From: Lycium barbarum
Lineage: Eukaryota > Streptophyta > Magnoliopsida > Solanales > Solanaceae
DNA length: 64,000 nucleotides
Assembly (NCBI RefSeq): GCF_019175385.1
Contig: NC_083341.1
Coordinates: forward strand, 16,748,203 to 16,812,202
Reading direction: 5' to 3'
The position numbers and the translations under genes were made by a program. The notes under the pieces were generated by a model. It saw nothing but the letters and a program-made list of their open reading frames with translations. It did not search any database and was not told the DNA's origin. Positions 1 to 10,649 of the stretch are shown here, in pieces (positions within the stretch are counted from its first letter, which is position 1; each line of letters starts with the position of its first letter).

Positions 1-601
1 TAGCCGGGGCGTATCTATCCAATGAATTGAATATGAGACTATACTCTCGGGCACTCATGTCCCCTTGCCTTAGATTTAAGAACCTATCCGCTCTAGCTCG
101 GCGGACCTCGGGTGGCAAATAGTGGCGGATGAAGGCATCTATAAATTCTTGCCAAACCGGGGGAGGTGCATTCTCTCCTCTTGATAATACCCAGTTATTA
201 TACCATAAAACTGCCACATCCCGGAGTCTATAAGATGCTAGCTCTACAGATTCAGTCACGGAGGCATGAATAATTTTCAATGTGCTCAACATTTCATCAA
301 TGAAGCCTTGTGGATCTTCATCCGGCTTTGACCCAAAGAACTCCGAAGGGTTTAAAGTCATGAAATCACGAGCTCTTGTACTAACAGCCTCGGTCACTTG
401 GTGACCCGAAGCAGCCGGTGGAGGAATCGGAGCTGGAGCTCCTCCTTGTTCTTCCACATTAGGCGGGGTGGAGAAGGTACTAGATGGAGTCTCATTTTGT
501 GACTCACCCTCTCCAATATTCATCGGAGGCTCTCTTTCCACCCGCCTCTTTGTCATAGTCTTGCCCTTTTGGGCGACTATAGCTTTTCCCTTAGGCGGTA
601 T
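1..601 (-). pseudogene. gag of Ty3/gypsy element D, 5' part (runs off window)
   Basis: Read on the minus strand, this stretch is one open frame of about 200 codons with no internal stop, entering from the window edge. It matches residue by residue the Gag of elements A and B elsewhere in the window (motifs ARDFM, FGSKPDEDPQGFIDEML, LWYNNWVLSRGENAPPPVWQ, RRARADRFLNLRQG). In the family Gag forms the particle shell around the RNA. The expected initiator aligns with codon 601-599, which reads ATA instead of ATG; the next in-frame ATG is at 556-554 (MTKRR), so translation could only start late. The zinc-knuckle end lies outside the window. The tandem-duplication breakpoint falls exactly at this codon. 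Seen: frame and homology. Inferred: inactive because the start codon is lost. Confidence 0.85.
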
Positions 602-757
602 TCTGAAATCACAACACACTATTAGGGAGCAAAAATCTTATATACGGCTCTATCACACGATCTCATAAGAAGAAATATGGTCACTTTACTATCGCGCAAC
701 ACACCATAAACAAGACTCTACTAGACACGGCTCGTAGACACTTCCTAGGACTGAACT

Positions 758-769
758 GTTCTGATACCA
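758..769 (-). other. Primer-binding site of element D (unit 1)
   Basis: Minus strand reads TGGTATCAGAAC, complementary to the 3' end of initiator tRNA-Met, with one change from the usual TGGTATCAGAGC. It sits three bases inside the LTR end at 773, the arrangement expected for reverse-transcription priming. Confidence 0.85.
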
Positions 770-1073
770 CTTTGTCACGACCTGACTAGGACCGCGACGG
801 GTACCCGAGGCTAACCACTGGGCACCGCTAGTTCTATTACTCGTCATACTCATTTACGCTCTTTCATCAATTATATTCAAATCATAATCATTAGACACTC
901 GTTTTTCATTAGAAAACATAATTGATTTTATATACATACGCCCTTCGGCTATCAAAATAATAACATATACACCATAGTAATATCGTGAGACCATATTACC
1001 CACACGTACGTATCTACGAGCCTCTACTAGAGTAATAGACATATGGACGGGACAAGATCCCGTCGTGCCCAAA

Positions 1074-1108
<35 letters not shown>

Positions 1109-1473
1109 CAGAAGTATAAACCCGATTAGCACCTCTGGAATAATGGAGTGCTACTGAAAATCTGCTGATGGCTCCTATAGGTCTGCGCCGTCTTCCTGTC
1201 TACCTGTGGGCATGAATACAACGTCCAAAGAAAACGGACGTCAGTACAAATATTGTACTGAGTATGTAACGCATAAATGAAATAAACATGATAGAGAGTC
1301 ATAAGTCATGAGGTGAAGGCAAAACCTGCGTGACCTTTAAGGATGAATGCATTTCATACATATACCACATATACATAATCGTCGTACATGAATCATCATA
1401 GTGTATACATCATCATTTCATACAATTCATCATCGTAATACCATATCTGCTCATACACATATAACATTATCCG

Positions 1474-1653
1474 TATTCGGCCACGTAGGGCTCGACAATA
1501 TCCGTATTCGGCCACGTAGTGGATCGACTGTATCACACACACAATATTCGTATTCGGCCACATAGTGGCTCGATACAATCCATATTCGGCCACGTAGTGG
1601 CTCGACAAGTTCACATACACATCTTCCATATTCAGCCACGTAGTGGCTCGACC
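1474..1653. repeat. LTR minisatellite, five GGCCACGTAGTGGC units
   Basis: Five imperfect copies of TATTCGGCCACGTAGTGGCT begin near 1474, 1505, 1551, 1583 and 1629 at irregular 30-46 nt spacing. The core GCCAC-GTA-GTGGC is itself a dyad. The matching position in the LTRs of A and B holds an unrelated GC-rich cassette. Confidence 0.8.
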
Positions 1654-2619
1654 ATATTCCATACATCACAACATAGATCAATATATTTCATCATTATCAT
1701 TGTCATCACATACATGTCATAAGCGTATCGCAACCTTTCATTAATGCACACATTTAAATTCAAAGACAATGTATGAAAATCACATCATATTCGTAGAACG
1801 AATTTCGTATAAATATCGTATGATAGTCTTTATAATCTTTTCGGCTTAAGCTCATCATTACCATTATCGTTTCTATAGCATATCTCTCACTTTTATCTCA
1901 TATGAAATCTTCTATGAACGTAGACTCATAACTTTGCGGAACATTGGTCATAGGACATGCATTAAGGCTCATGGACAATCTATAACAATGTCGGGGTGAC
2001 ATAAGGTCGAGAACCCCCGAGGCCATTATGGAGCATTCATAAGCATTATGCTTCACCTTGAAGGAATTAGCATATAAGGTGAGTGTAGTCAATGAACAAC
2101 ATCAATGGATTGTAATATGGACCACTAGCCTTGTCGAACCGTGATATTATAGGCCTTAGTATCTTTAGACTTAGACTCATCATCATATGGCTATTCATGA
2201 ACATAGGCTCTTAGTTTTCCGGAAAGTAGGAAAGTCATGGAGAGGTAAGGAAAATACTATCATAGGAATCATATAAGGATCATTAACTTCGTAGGAATAT
2301 CATATCATGAGCTTTATGACTTCTAGACTTGGATTCATCATCAACATCGTCATGCTCATAACGTGTCTCTTTTCTTTATCTTGTGATGCTCTTTATAATC
2401 GTAGACTCATAGTTTTGGATACTTAGGAAAATCATGAAGAAGGAAGGAATATCACATCATAGGATTCATGCCTTAGAAATAAGGGACTAGCCTTACATAC
2501 CTTTGTCGTTTAGCTATTCTATTGCTTGTTCGTTCTCTTTCAATGCTCACGTCTCTACCTTCAAGATAATTCACCTGAACGTTAGCTAATCAACTACAAG
2601 AACGTGTTACTATTCCTAG

Positions 2620-2632
2620 ACACGGCTCGTAG
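2620..2632. other. Templated filler at an LTR deletion junction
   Basis: Unit 2 reads CCTAG then 629 bp then TATTTAAAG; unit 1 reads CCTAG-ACACGGCTCGTAG-TATTTAAAG. The 13 extra bases equal those just after CTAG at 721-736 at the inner edge of the same LTR. Confidence 0.75.
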
Positions 2633-2663
2633 TATATTTAAAGTGGTCCAGAAAATGCTGGAC

Positions 2664-2727
2664 CGACACAACATGCGGCGCGCTTTGCAAGACGCAAAGC
2701 ATGCTCTGCGAGCCGCATGTTGTGTCG
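2664..2727. promoter_or_regulatory. U3 palindrome upstream of the LTR TATA box (unit 1)
   Basis: Arms CGACACAACATGCGGC (2664-2679) and GCCGCATGTTGTGTCG (2712-2727) are perfect 16-bp complements around a loop with a further CTTTGC/GCAAAG pair. The element is transcribed on the minus strand, so the palindrome lies just upstream of the TATA-like box. It recurs in every LTR of this family here. Confidence 0.7.
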
Positions 2728-3347
2728 CAAAGCTTGCCAGTTGACCAACTCTCACTGGCACACTTTACGGTGGAACTGTGTGGCCGCATGTCGTGTTTCG
2801 GGCCGCATGTTGCGCCGCATGTTGCGCCGCAAAGTGCGCCAAACTGTCTGTCGTAGAATGACCATAACTTTTGATCCCGACATGCTGTGAGGGCCCACTA
2901 CCTATGGTTGGAAAGCTATTTCAATTATCTACAACTTTAATTATTGGTGTTTTTCCCAATTCAAACTTTATAATAACGGTTTTTCCCCTCCAAATCAGAT
3001 CATCCGAAAAAGTTTCCTTAACTCGCTCTTCTGGTTGGCTTATGCGCATATTTGGTTCATGGGTCCTTCTTGAAACTTACTTGACACTTCATTACCAAAA
3101 TAAGGGACATTATAATTCTTCTCCAAAATGTCATTAAGACATCATTAATTCAATACTCGTAATTCTTGCCCGACACACAACATATACCTTGCTTTCCTTA
3201 ACAACTTTCGTCTCCTACCTCAAATGTCCTTGAAATCTCATTTAGAATCATTAAATATTATTTCTTACTAGTCAAAACATCGTATGCATCATGCTCTTCG
3301 TCGGTCAATTTACTGTGCATGAACGAAAAACTTTCCAAGGTGTAACG

Positions 3348-4275
3348 TAAATTTATTTTGGCAGGTTTTTATATCAATTAGAGAAATCTGACAACGAAAG
3401 CAAGTTTATTCTTTTTTTACCTACTTATTAGTAGGGGTGTTCATGGTTCAGTTTGGGTTTGTTTTAGATTAAAACCAAAACCAAATCATTCTAGTCGGTT
3501 TTTAAAATTCTTCAAACCAAATCAAATACATATCCATCGATTTGGTTGTAGTAGATTTAGTTCGGTTTGGGTCAATTTTTCGGTTTTAAGGAAAACTAAT
3601 GTTATTTCCCTCTTACATGTTTTTTTCCTACAATTAGGAGAGAATTTTCTATCATTTTTCAACTTATAATTCGTTATTACCTTTTATTGTGATAGCTATA
3701 ATATTTTTGAATTATGGAGAAAATGTCTTAGGATTTTTAAGTTTAATTAAGTGAATAAATTTTATAAGAAATACAAAAAATAAATATAGGTAAACTTCAC
3801 AGTTGTTTCTTTGAACAAACGAGTTTGAATTCATGGATTTGTTTTTAGAAATGGATTTAAGGTATACAGTTCTTTAACCTATTAGAGATAAATAAGTTTT
3901 TTTATTGCAAAAGAATACAAATTATTTAAAAGTATTTATAAAGAATAATATATTGTATCTATATAATCATAAAAATTATGTTTAAAATTTATCGGTTTGG
4001 TTCGTTTTTTCTTCGGTTTGCTTTTAGTAAAACCAAAACCAAACCAAATATGATCGGTTTTTTAAAATTTAAAACAAAACCCAAATAAATATTGGTTTAT
4101 TTAATGAGTTTGGTTTGGTTTTCGTTTTGGATGGTTTTTAACCAAACCGTGAACCCCCCTACTTATTAGTATGCTCTAGCAAATTTCATTTTTTTATTGT
4201 ATCGTTTAGGTTCTTTCGATGTTGTTCATGACATCGGATGCCGGTCACATCTAGGTTGGGTTTTGGGGCGTGACA
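3348..4275 (+). mobile_element. Older LTR end E, target of element D (unit 1)
   Basis: Sequence flanking the D LTR ends in GGTTTTGGGGCGTGACA at 4275, the typical 3' terminus of another gypsy LTR. A MITE (3433-4160) is inserted within it. Only the end is recognisable and no coding part remains. Confidence 0.5.
3433..4160. mobile_element. MULE-like MITE (unit 1)
   Basis: A 728-bp element with terminal inverted repeats: AGGGGTGTTCATGGTTCAGT at the left, and GGTTAAAAACC...AACCCCCCT-type complement at the right. It is flanked by a perfect 10-bp direct repeat ACTTATTAGT (3423-3432 and 4161-4170). TSDs of 9-10 bp fit Mutator-like elements. The interior is AT-rich with many GGTTTGGTT/AACCAAACC blocks and has no open frame worth naming. 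Confidence 0.82.
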
Positions 4276-5190
4276 GTGATGTGGATGTCCACCTAGATAA
4301 ATATTATCTGACCTAATTTACCCATTTTAACTTCAACTATAAACCCAAGATTTATCCCCAACACTTAAAATTAACCCTAACTCATAACCAATCGACTCTC
4401 TCACACAAATGGTCTCATTAACCATCGATGTGGTACTTTTTCATTCTTCAACAATAACGGAATTTCATATGTGATATTTGTATGAGTATTCGAACCATGC
4501 ATGTACTGCAACATACATATAGTTATGTGCATGTATACCTGGGCTATGCACATATTATATCACTCATATGCTACATAAAGTTAAAACACCATATACAATA
4601 TGTACCTAACAATATACTAGAGTATACAATATTCACATATATCTAGTTAAGCAAAATGCTATTAGACACGAGCTTGTATTACTTTAGTTTGACATAGACT
4701 TGAATCTGCTGCTGTATGTTCTAATGACTATTTTAATGAAATTTGATTTACATTATATATGTGCTTTAACAAAATTATATCTACATATTCTTATGCAAGC
4801 TTATTTAATCCGAATCCACCGATTAATTTCTTAAAATATGCACTGTTTTCGTCAGTTGTAAGCAACCACAAATGGAATTGGACTTGGGCAATGATTTTTT
4901 GATCAATTGGTTCTGAATATTTTTTGATTTATAAAATCTTTTACATAGAAAATATATCTATAGACATACTTTATTGAAAATAATCTAACAATACAAATAA
5001 ACATAAATGTAAAAGATTTTATTATCCAAGTTAGTCAATATTTAATTTCTCTTTAATTCAACAACATATGATATTTGTGAGCATCAAAACTAATATGAAT
5101 ATAACCCTTTAATGTCAAACTTCCTCAACAGTGTATACACGCGTTGTACACGGTGGAAATTATGCTGATGTGGATCCATGTAAATAAATA
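4276..5190. repeat. Dispersed repeat R1, long copy (unit 1)
   Basis: AT-rich sequence beginning GTGATGTGGATGTCCACC and ending near GTTGTACACGGTGGAAATT, repeated at 6994-7735. This copy carries about 160 bp (around 4700-4850) that the other lacks. No terminal inverted repeats or coding frame were found, so the class is unknown. Confidence 0.7.
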
Positions 5191-5305
5191 TTATCTGACC
5201 CAATTTACTCATTTTAACTTCATCTGTAAACCCAAAATTAATCACCCAACACTCAAAATTAACCCTAACTCATAACCGATCGACTCTCTCACACAAATGG
5301 TCTGT
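5164..5305. repeat. Dispersed repeat R1, 5' fragment only (unit 1)
   Basis: About 140 bp matching the first part of R1 (GATGTGGATCC...CACACAAATGGTCT). It directly follows the long copy and stops before the SLP region, as if one R1 had been interrupted by the SLP segment. Confidence 0.65.
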
Positions 5306-5788
5306 TAAAGGGGTACGCGACGCATGAAAATCCAAATTCTGGGTATTTTTAAGCCTCCGCGTAGTTTAGGTGTACAATGAATAAAAAGTTGCAAGTTCAG
5401 GGGGTCGCGAGCCCTTTTACCTAGATTTTATGATAAATTAATAGATGGATTATTCTAGTTATAATGTTAATGAACTTAAATAAAAATATATAAATAACCT
5501 AGGTTAATAATATAAAAAGATAGGAATATTACATGTATGAAGGATTGAAAATGATAAAAGGTAGATAATATAAGGGGTGAGATAGACATTAAACTAAGAG
5601 CGTAAAATTACAATAACTAAAAGTTTAGGAGGGATTTTAATCTTGAAAGTAAAAATTTGGGGAGGGGTAAATTGTTTTTTACAATTTTACTGTTCATCGC
5701 ATTGAGGGTTTTACTGTTCAATCGCACTGAGTGTTTAACGGTTGAATCGCGAACTGAGGGTTTTACTATTCCGATCGCCGGTATGACT

Positions 5789-6662
5789 ATGGCGGTGAAG
5801 TTGTCGCTCATGCGGTTGATTTCTTCTCCACTCGCACCCTACATTTCTCCTTTCTACCATACTGTACGCCATCTAGGGTAAAATCATTTGTTGCTACCTT
5901 TGATTTCTATTATTTTTTAGTTGTTAATACTAGTATTATTTTTGATGTAGGTATACAATTCCTCCACCCATAAATTGGGGGGAGGGGGGAGGGTGGGGAG
6001 TGGTACTGGAGGGGAGTGTTTTTATTGTCGAGCGGTTCGGCAAATACAGTAAGGCCCTCACTTCGGGATTGCATGTATTAATTCTTATCGCTGATAGGAT
6101 CGCGTATGTGCAATCCCTCAAGGAAGAGGTTATTTCAATACAGTGTATTATTAACAAGGGTGAAACCCCGTTGTGGTTTAAGCCCTTATTTATTTCAAGG
6201 TTAGACATATTAGAATTTTGTTATTGCTTAGTATCAGAACGTTTTACTATTGTTAGTAGACTCTTGGTAATGTACTTATTATATTCTTTGTTTGCTTTAA
6301 CTGTAGGTTGTGGACCCTCTTTTGGTTTCATAGGCCATTGAGGATCCGGTGAAGAAATTAACCCAGCTTTCTCAACAAATTACTCGCAGGGAGGTGCATA
6401 AAAGGAAACTCGACAAGGTTGATAAAAGCCACAAGTTGAAAGAAAAAATATTGTTAAGCCACCCCTTTGAATTCTTTAGGGTTTTAGTGTGAGTTAATTA
6501 GCTTCAGACCGTTGATTTAGAAAGCGTTCCGAGAATGGTTTCCTTTTAATTCTAGAACCTTTGATGCTTGAGCTTGATCCCTCTGATGCACTCTTTTATT
6601 ATGGATGGCTATCAACGATACTGCAAAAGGTTGGGGCTTGAAATGCCTTCGATGTGAAATAG
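5789..6662 (+). pseudogene. Stomatin-like protein (SPFH/band 7) pseudogene, unit 1
   Basis: Remnant of a plant mitochondrial stomatin-like protein gene (SLP, SPFH family), a membrane scaffold of the inner mitochondrial membrane. Exon 1 (5789-5877) encodes a basic, Ser-rich start beginning MAVKLSLMRLISSP, which looks like a mitochondrial presequence, and ends at a GGTAAA donor. Exon 2 (5951-6143, after TTGATGTAG) encodes PPPINWG, a Gly-rich insert, then VFIVERFGKYSKALTSGLH and ADRIAYVQSLKEE, the family signature. A later exon starting at 6307 encodes VVDPLLVS, a TAG stop (6331-6333), then AIEDPVKKLTQLSQQ. A last piece (6608-6662) encodes AINDTAKGWGLKCLRCEI before a GTATGT donor. The exon for the middle of the SPFH domain and the whole C-terminal coiled-coil half are missing. 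The stop plus these gaps make it a pseudogene. The assignment is from remembered family motifs. Confidence 0.85.
5977..5998 (+). other. G-rich tract (possible G-quadruplex) in SLP exon 2
   Basis: Runs of 6, 6, 3 and 4 G separated by single bases. Unit 2 has one extra G, which shifts the frame. The tract encodes a Gly/Glu/Trp insert that I do not recall in family members. Confidence 0.6.
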
Positions 6663-6993
6663 GTATGTGGGCTAGTCTTCAAATTTTTATATCATAACAA
6701 AAAAGGCTGTGATAGATTTTTTCAATGCATGTCTCCATATCGTCTACACGTTTCAGTATACGGTAGTAATTAAAATCTCAGATTACATTCAGTTCACATT
6801 TACCTCCGACAATTTCTTACAAATGATAAAGCTCTTCCTAAATGGATTTGAATATGCACTACATAGTTCAATCATGATCTCTCACTGACATTGACATATA
6901 GGTCCTTAAGGATAAATTTTTTTTGGTGTTTTTGTTAAAATTAGATAGAGTAATCCTTTCAGCCAGCTGCAATTTAAAAACATTTGAACAGAT

Positions 6994-7735
6994 GGGTGAT
7001 GTGGATGTCCATCTAGATAAATATTATCTGACCCAGTATAAACCCAAGATTTATCCCCAACACTCAAAATTAACCCTAACTCATAACCGATGGACTCATA
7101 CTCCCTCACACAAATGGTCTCATTAACCACCGACGTGGTACTTTTTAATTCTTCAACAATAACAAAATTTCATATGTGATATTTGTATGAGTATTCGAAC
7201 CATGCATATACTGCAACATACATATAGCTATGTGCATGTGTACCTAGACTATGCATAAATTATATCACTTATATACTACATAAAGTTAGAACACCATATA
7301 TAATATAGAACACCATAGATAATATGTACCTAACAATATACTAGAGCATACAATGTTCACATATATCTAGTTAAGCAAAATGCTATTATACGCGAGCTTG
7401 TGTTACTTTAGTTTGACATGAACTGTTTTCGTCGGTTGTAAGCAACCACAAAGGGAATTGGACTTGGGCTATGATTTTTTTATTCATAAAATATTTCACA
7501 TAGAAAATATTTCTGTAAACATACTTTACTGAACATAGTCTAACAATACAAATAAACATAAATGTAAAAGATTTTACTATCCAAGTTAGTCAATATTTAA
7601 TTTATCTTTAATTCAACAACAAATGATATTTGTGATCATCAAAACTAATATGAATATAACCCTTTAATGTCCAAATCCCTCAACAGTGTATACACGCGTT
7701 GTACACGGTGGAAATTATGCTGAAGTGGATCCACG
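6994..7735. repeat. Dispersed repeat R1, second copy (unit 1)
   Basis: Same start and end as 4276-5190 but lacking an internal block of about 160 bp and with a short local duplication around 7293-7330. The SLP pseudogene lies between the two R1 copies. Confidence 0.7.
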
Positions 7736-7740
7736 TAACA

Positions 7741-9580
7741 ACTAGTTTTAGAGAAATGATTTCGTTATAAAGTGTCGAGGGTCAAAAATTAAAGACCACC
7801 CCCAAAGTAGTGCATTTGTGCGAATGACCCCCAATCAACTCAGCTCCTAGCACGGCCCCTTAAGGGCAGCCTAATTTGGCCTAGAATTTAGACTTGTATG
7901 GTCGATCTTTATGGGGGCCAGATTGGGCTCAATCCGGTCGATAGGCATATCCTCAATTAGCCCAATTTTTTGTAGACAAACATAATGAATTTCAAGAAGT
8001 CTACATATGGGGCCGGATATCGTCATATCTAGATGTTCATGCCCTTTTTAGTGAAATTCAATGATAAGCAAATAATTTAATAAGATATCATGAGTACTTT
8101 CATGAGTACGATTTATTACTTTGTTTAGCTACCGAGTTAGCTAAGTAATGCTATCATCCATCAATTTCAGGCTCTTGAATTTTTTTTTTTATAAGTCAAA
8201 TAATATTGTCAATGCTATTTTTAGTTTTAAAATAATTTTGTACTTATTGATAACGGGTACACATGCAACGAGCATGTCCAGAGACTAATGCGGATGAACG
8301 TATTAAGACGTACATACTAATATAATATCAATCGAGATATATCTTGAAAGACTATTGAGTTTGCTAGAGCTAAATAAATATATTTCTACCTCATACTATT
8401 TTCTGATTTTATTGTGTCAAACATTTAACTTTAGGTAACATGTCAACGATATTCACACTTATATCCGATAAAAATCCATATATATAATTGGAGATGTACA
8501 CTTTTGCATGTTTGTCGGCTTCGGCAAAGTTGCATAGCCACAAAAAATGAATGATGGTTAGTCGAACATTCTTTTTGAGAAAATGATATGCGCTATATAT
8601 ATATATATATATTTGTTAGTACGTTAGCATTGTACCAATTTTTTAGTTCACCAAAACGCCCTTACTTTTTTTTTTATGCCACACACATTAACTTTTAATC
8701 TTTTACCAAACAATTTCAATTCCTCTCGCTGTCGTTTTGCTCGTACAGAATACTCCCTCAAGTTCTGACATTGCAAAGAAACTTTAAAAAAGATGAAGAT
8801 CACGTTTGAGGAAATCCATTTTAGAGATGCAAAAAACTTGAAATGAAGTCCATAAATTTCTCTGAGCACTCATATCAGACGGTTAACTTGCGCAACATTT
8901 TTTTCATTGCCACAATATTCCCCTAAAACCTCGTTTCTCCTACGGAATATGCAAAAATGGTCGAAATTGATTATGAGAATTTTCCTGAACAATGGCCGAA
9001 AATATTTGGTGTGTTTACTGTTTCCATCACTGTCTTCATGTTAATGCTCTTGCCTTGCACTACGCCAAACATAAGATGTGGAAATTACACTATTAGATGA
9101 AGCATGAATTGGGACTTCGGCAGTTGTTCATTTGTTCTTCCAGAGACACAGTCATACTGTTGCTATGAACAAATAAATTTATGCATGGATATTTTAACTC
9201 ATAAAGACCATAGTGTGTATTCTCTAGAAAGAACTGCACTTGGGTTGTGATGACTGGAATCTTTTAAATAATCTGAGAGTTTGTTGACTATAGCTACAAC
9301 ACATCATGAAGAACTTAAAACCCTTAACTATAAGTGCTCAATGCTAAGATGGAACTTTTATATGAGACAGAAGACTTACGTCCTCTAACATCATGGTGCT
9401 ACGATTTACTTTATAGCAATCATGCTTTTGAAAATGCATTAACACTATCAAAAGTATTTATATAATCAGATAAGTTAAAAGGTAATCGCAAATAAGTTTA
9501 TTAAATAACATTAATAAGACTAAAATAAATGATAACATGCTATAACAAATTAAATTGCAATGTATATGAATTAAGTACAA
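7741..9580. other. Non-coding stretch of unit 1; one short ORF
   Basis: AT-rich DNA with no recognised gene, TA repeats at 8594-8612, and a run of T at 8180. The only frame of note is 8957-9100. The stretch is repeated at 17360-19215. Confidence 0.6.
8957..9100 (+). CDS. Small ORF, 47 codons, unknown
   Basis: ATG to TGA; begins MVEIDYENFPEQWPKIFG, followed by a hydrophobic stretch (VFTVSITVFMLMLLP) that could span a membrane. I do not recognise it. The copy in unit 2 (near 18594) has lost one A in the fourth codon and is out of frame, so there is no sign of selection. Possibly an exon relic. Confidence 0.2.
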   Translation: MVEIDYENFPEQWPKIFGVFTVSITVFMLMLLPCTTPNIRCGNYTIR

Positions 9581-9581
9581 T

Positions 9582-9592
9582 TGGGGAGGGGC
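9582..9592. other. Junction between tandem units
   Basis: Eleven bases TGGGGAGGGGC identical to 19670-19680. They are best read as the surviving end of unit 1 after a 453-bp deletion, or alternatively as templated filler. Confidence 0.6.
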
Positions 9593-9781
9593 ATTCTGAA
9601 ATCACAACACACTATTAGGGAGGAAAAATCTTATATACGGCTCTATCGCACGATCTCATAAGAAGAAATAAGGTCACTTTCCTAGATGCCCGGTAGCCTC
9701 TTGTTTATTATTGTGGCGCGCAACACACCATAAACAAGACTCTACTAGACACGGCTCGTAGACACTTCCTAGGACTGAACT

Positions 9782-9793
9782 GCTCTGATACCA
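9782..9793 (-). other. Primer-binding site of element D (unit 2)
   Basis: Minus strand reads TGGTATCAGAGC, an exact initiator tRNA-Met match. The gag that should follow was cut off by the duplication breakpoint. Confidence 0.85.
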
Positions 9794-10097
9794 CTTTGTC
9801 ACGACCTGACTAGGGCCGCGACGGGTACCCGAGGCTAACCAATGAGCACCGCTAGTTCTATTACTCGTCATACTCATTTACGCTCTTTTATCAATTATAT
9901 TCAAATCATAATCATTAGACACTCGTTTTTCATTTGAAAACATAATTGATTTTATATACATACGCCCTTCGGCTATCAAAATAATAACATATACACCATA
10001 GTAATATCGTGAGACCATATTACCCACACGTACGTATCTACGAGCCTCTACTAGAGTAATAGACATATGGACGGGACAAGATCCCGTCGTGCCCAAA

Positions 10098-10140
<43 letters not shown>

Positions 10141-10469
10141 AGTATAAACCTGAAAATCTGCTGATGGCTCTTATAGGTCTGCGCCGTCTTCCTGTCTACC
10201 TGTGGGCATGAATACAGCGTCCAAAGAAAACAGACGTCAGTACGAATATTGTACTGAGTATGTAACGTATAAATGAAATAAACATGATAGAGAGTCATAA
10301 GTCATGAGGTGAAGGCAAAACCTGCGTGACCTTTAAGGATGAATGCATTTCATACATATACCACATATACATAATCGTCGTACATGAATCATCATAGTGT
10401 ATACATCATCATTTCATACAATTCATCATCGTAATACCATATCTGCTCATACACATATAACATTATCCG

Positions 10470-10649
10470 TATTCGGCCACGTAGGGCTCGACAATATCCG
10501 TATTCGGCCATGTAGTGGATCGACTGTATCACACACACAATATTCGTATTCGGCCACATAGTGGCTCGAAACAATCCATATTCGGCCACGTAGTGGCTCG
10601 ACAAGTTCACATACACATCTTCCATATTCGGCCACGTAGTGGCTCGACC
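10470..10649. repeat. LTR minisatellite, unit 2 copy
   Basis: The same five GGCCACGTAGTGGC units as at 1474-1653, with single-base changes (for example GGCCATGTAGTGGA in the second unit). Confidence 0.8.

Larger units (their letters stand above)
773..3347 (-). mobile_element. 5' LTR of element D, unit 1 (with internal deletion)
   Basis: On the minus strand the LTR runs from 3347 (expected TGTTACACC; the first base is mutated here) to 773 (ending GTCGTGACA). The gag and primer-binding site follow on the inner side, so this is the 5' LTR. The outer end is placed by comparison with the LTRs of A and B, which all begin TGTTACACCTC. A TATA-like TTTAAATATA lies near 2632-2641, downstream (in sense) of a palindrome. 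About 630 bp present in unit 2 is missing here, with a 13-nt patch at 2620-2632. Confidence 0.82.
600..9592. repeat. Large tandem duplication, unit 1
   Basis: Nearly identical in order and sequence to 9593-19681: the leader and LTR of element D, LTR end E with a MITE, repeat R1, the SLP pseudogene and the same non-coding tail. Unit 1 is shorter for two visible reasons. About 630 bp is missing from its LTR at 2619/2633. About 453 bp, corresponding to 19216-19668, is missing at its right end at 9581, where short AAT homology joins the sides. The right junction reads into the gag start region of unit 2 through the shared GGGGCA-like bases near 9588-9593. Confidence 0.9.

Noticed and set aside
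854..1132. ORFs with IYIYIYIY stretches here and at 9878-10298 and 20445-20715
   Set aside because: Translations of TA microsatellites, not genes.
1474..1653. Regularly repeated GGCCACGTAGTGG units as a CRISPR-like array
   Set aside because: Spacing is irregular, units are imperfect, the sequence lies inside a plant LTR and the same block recurs in the duplicated copy.
773..4275. One 3.5-kb LTR from 773 to 4275, since both ends read TGTCACG...CGTGACA
   Set aside because: Comparison with elements A and B shows that the D LTR ends at GGTGTAAC(A) at 3347; 3348-4275 belongs to another LTR end.
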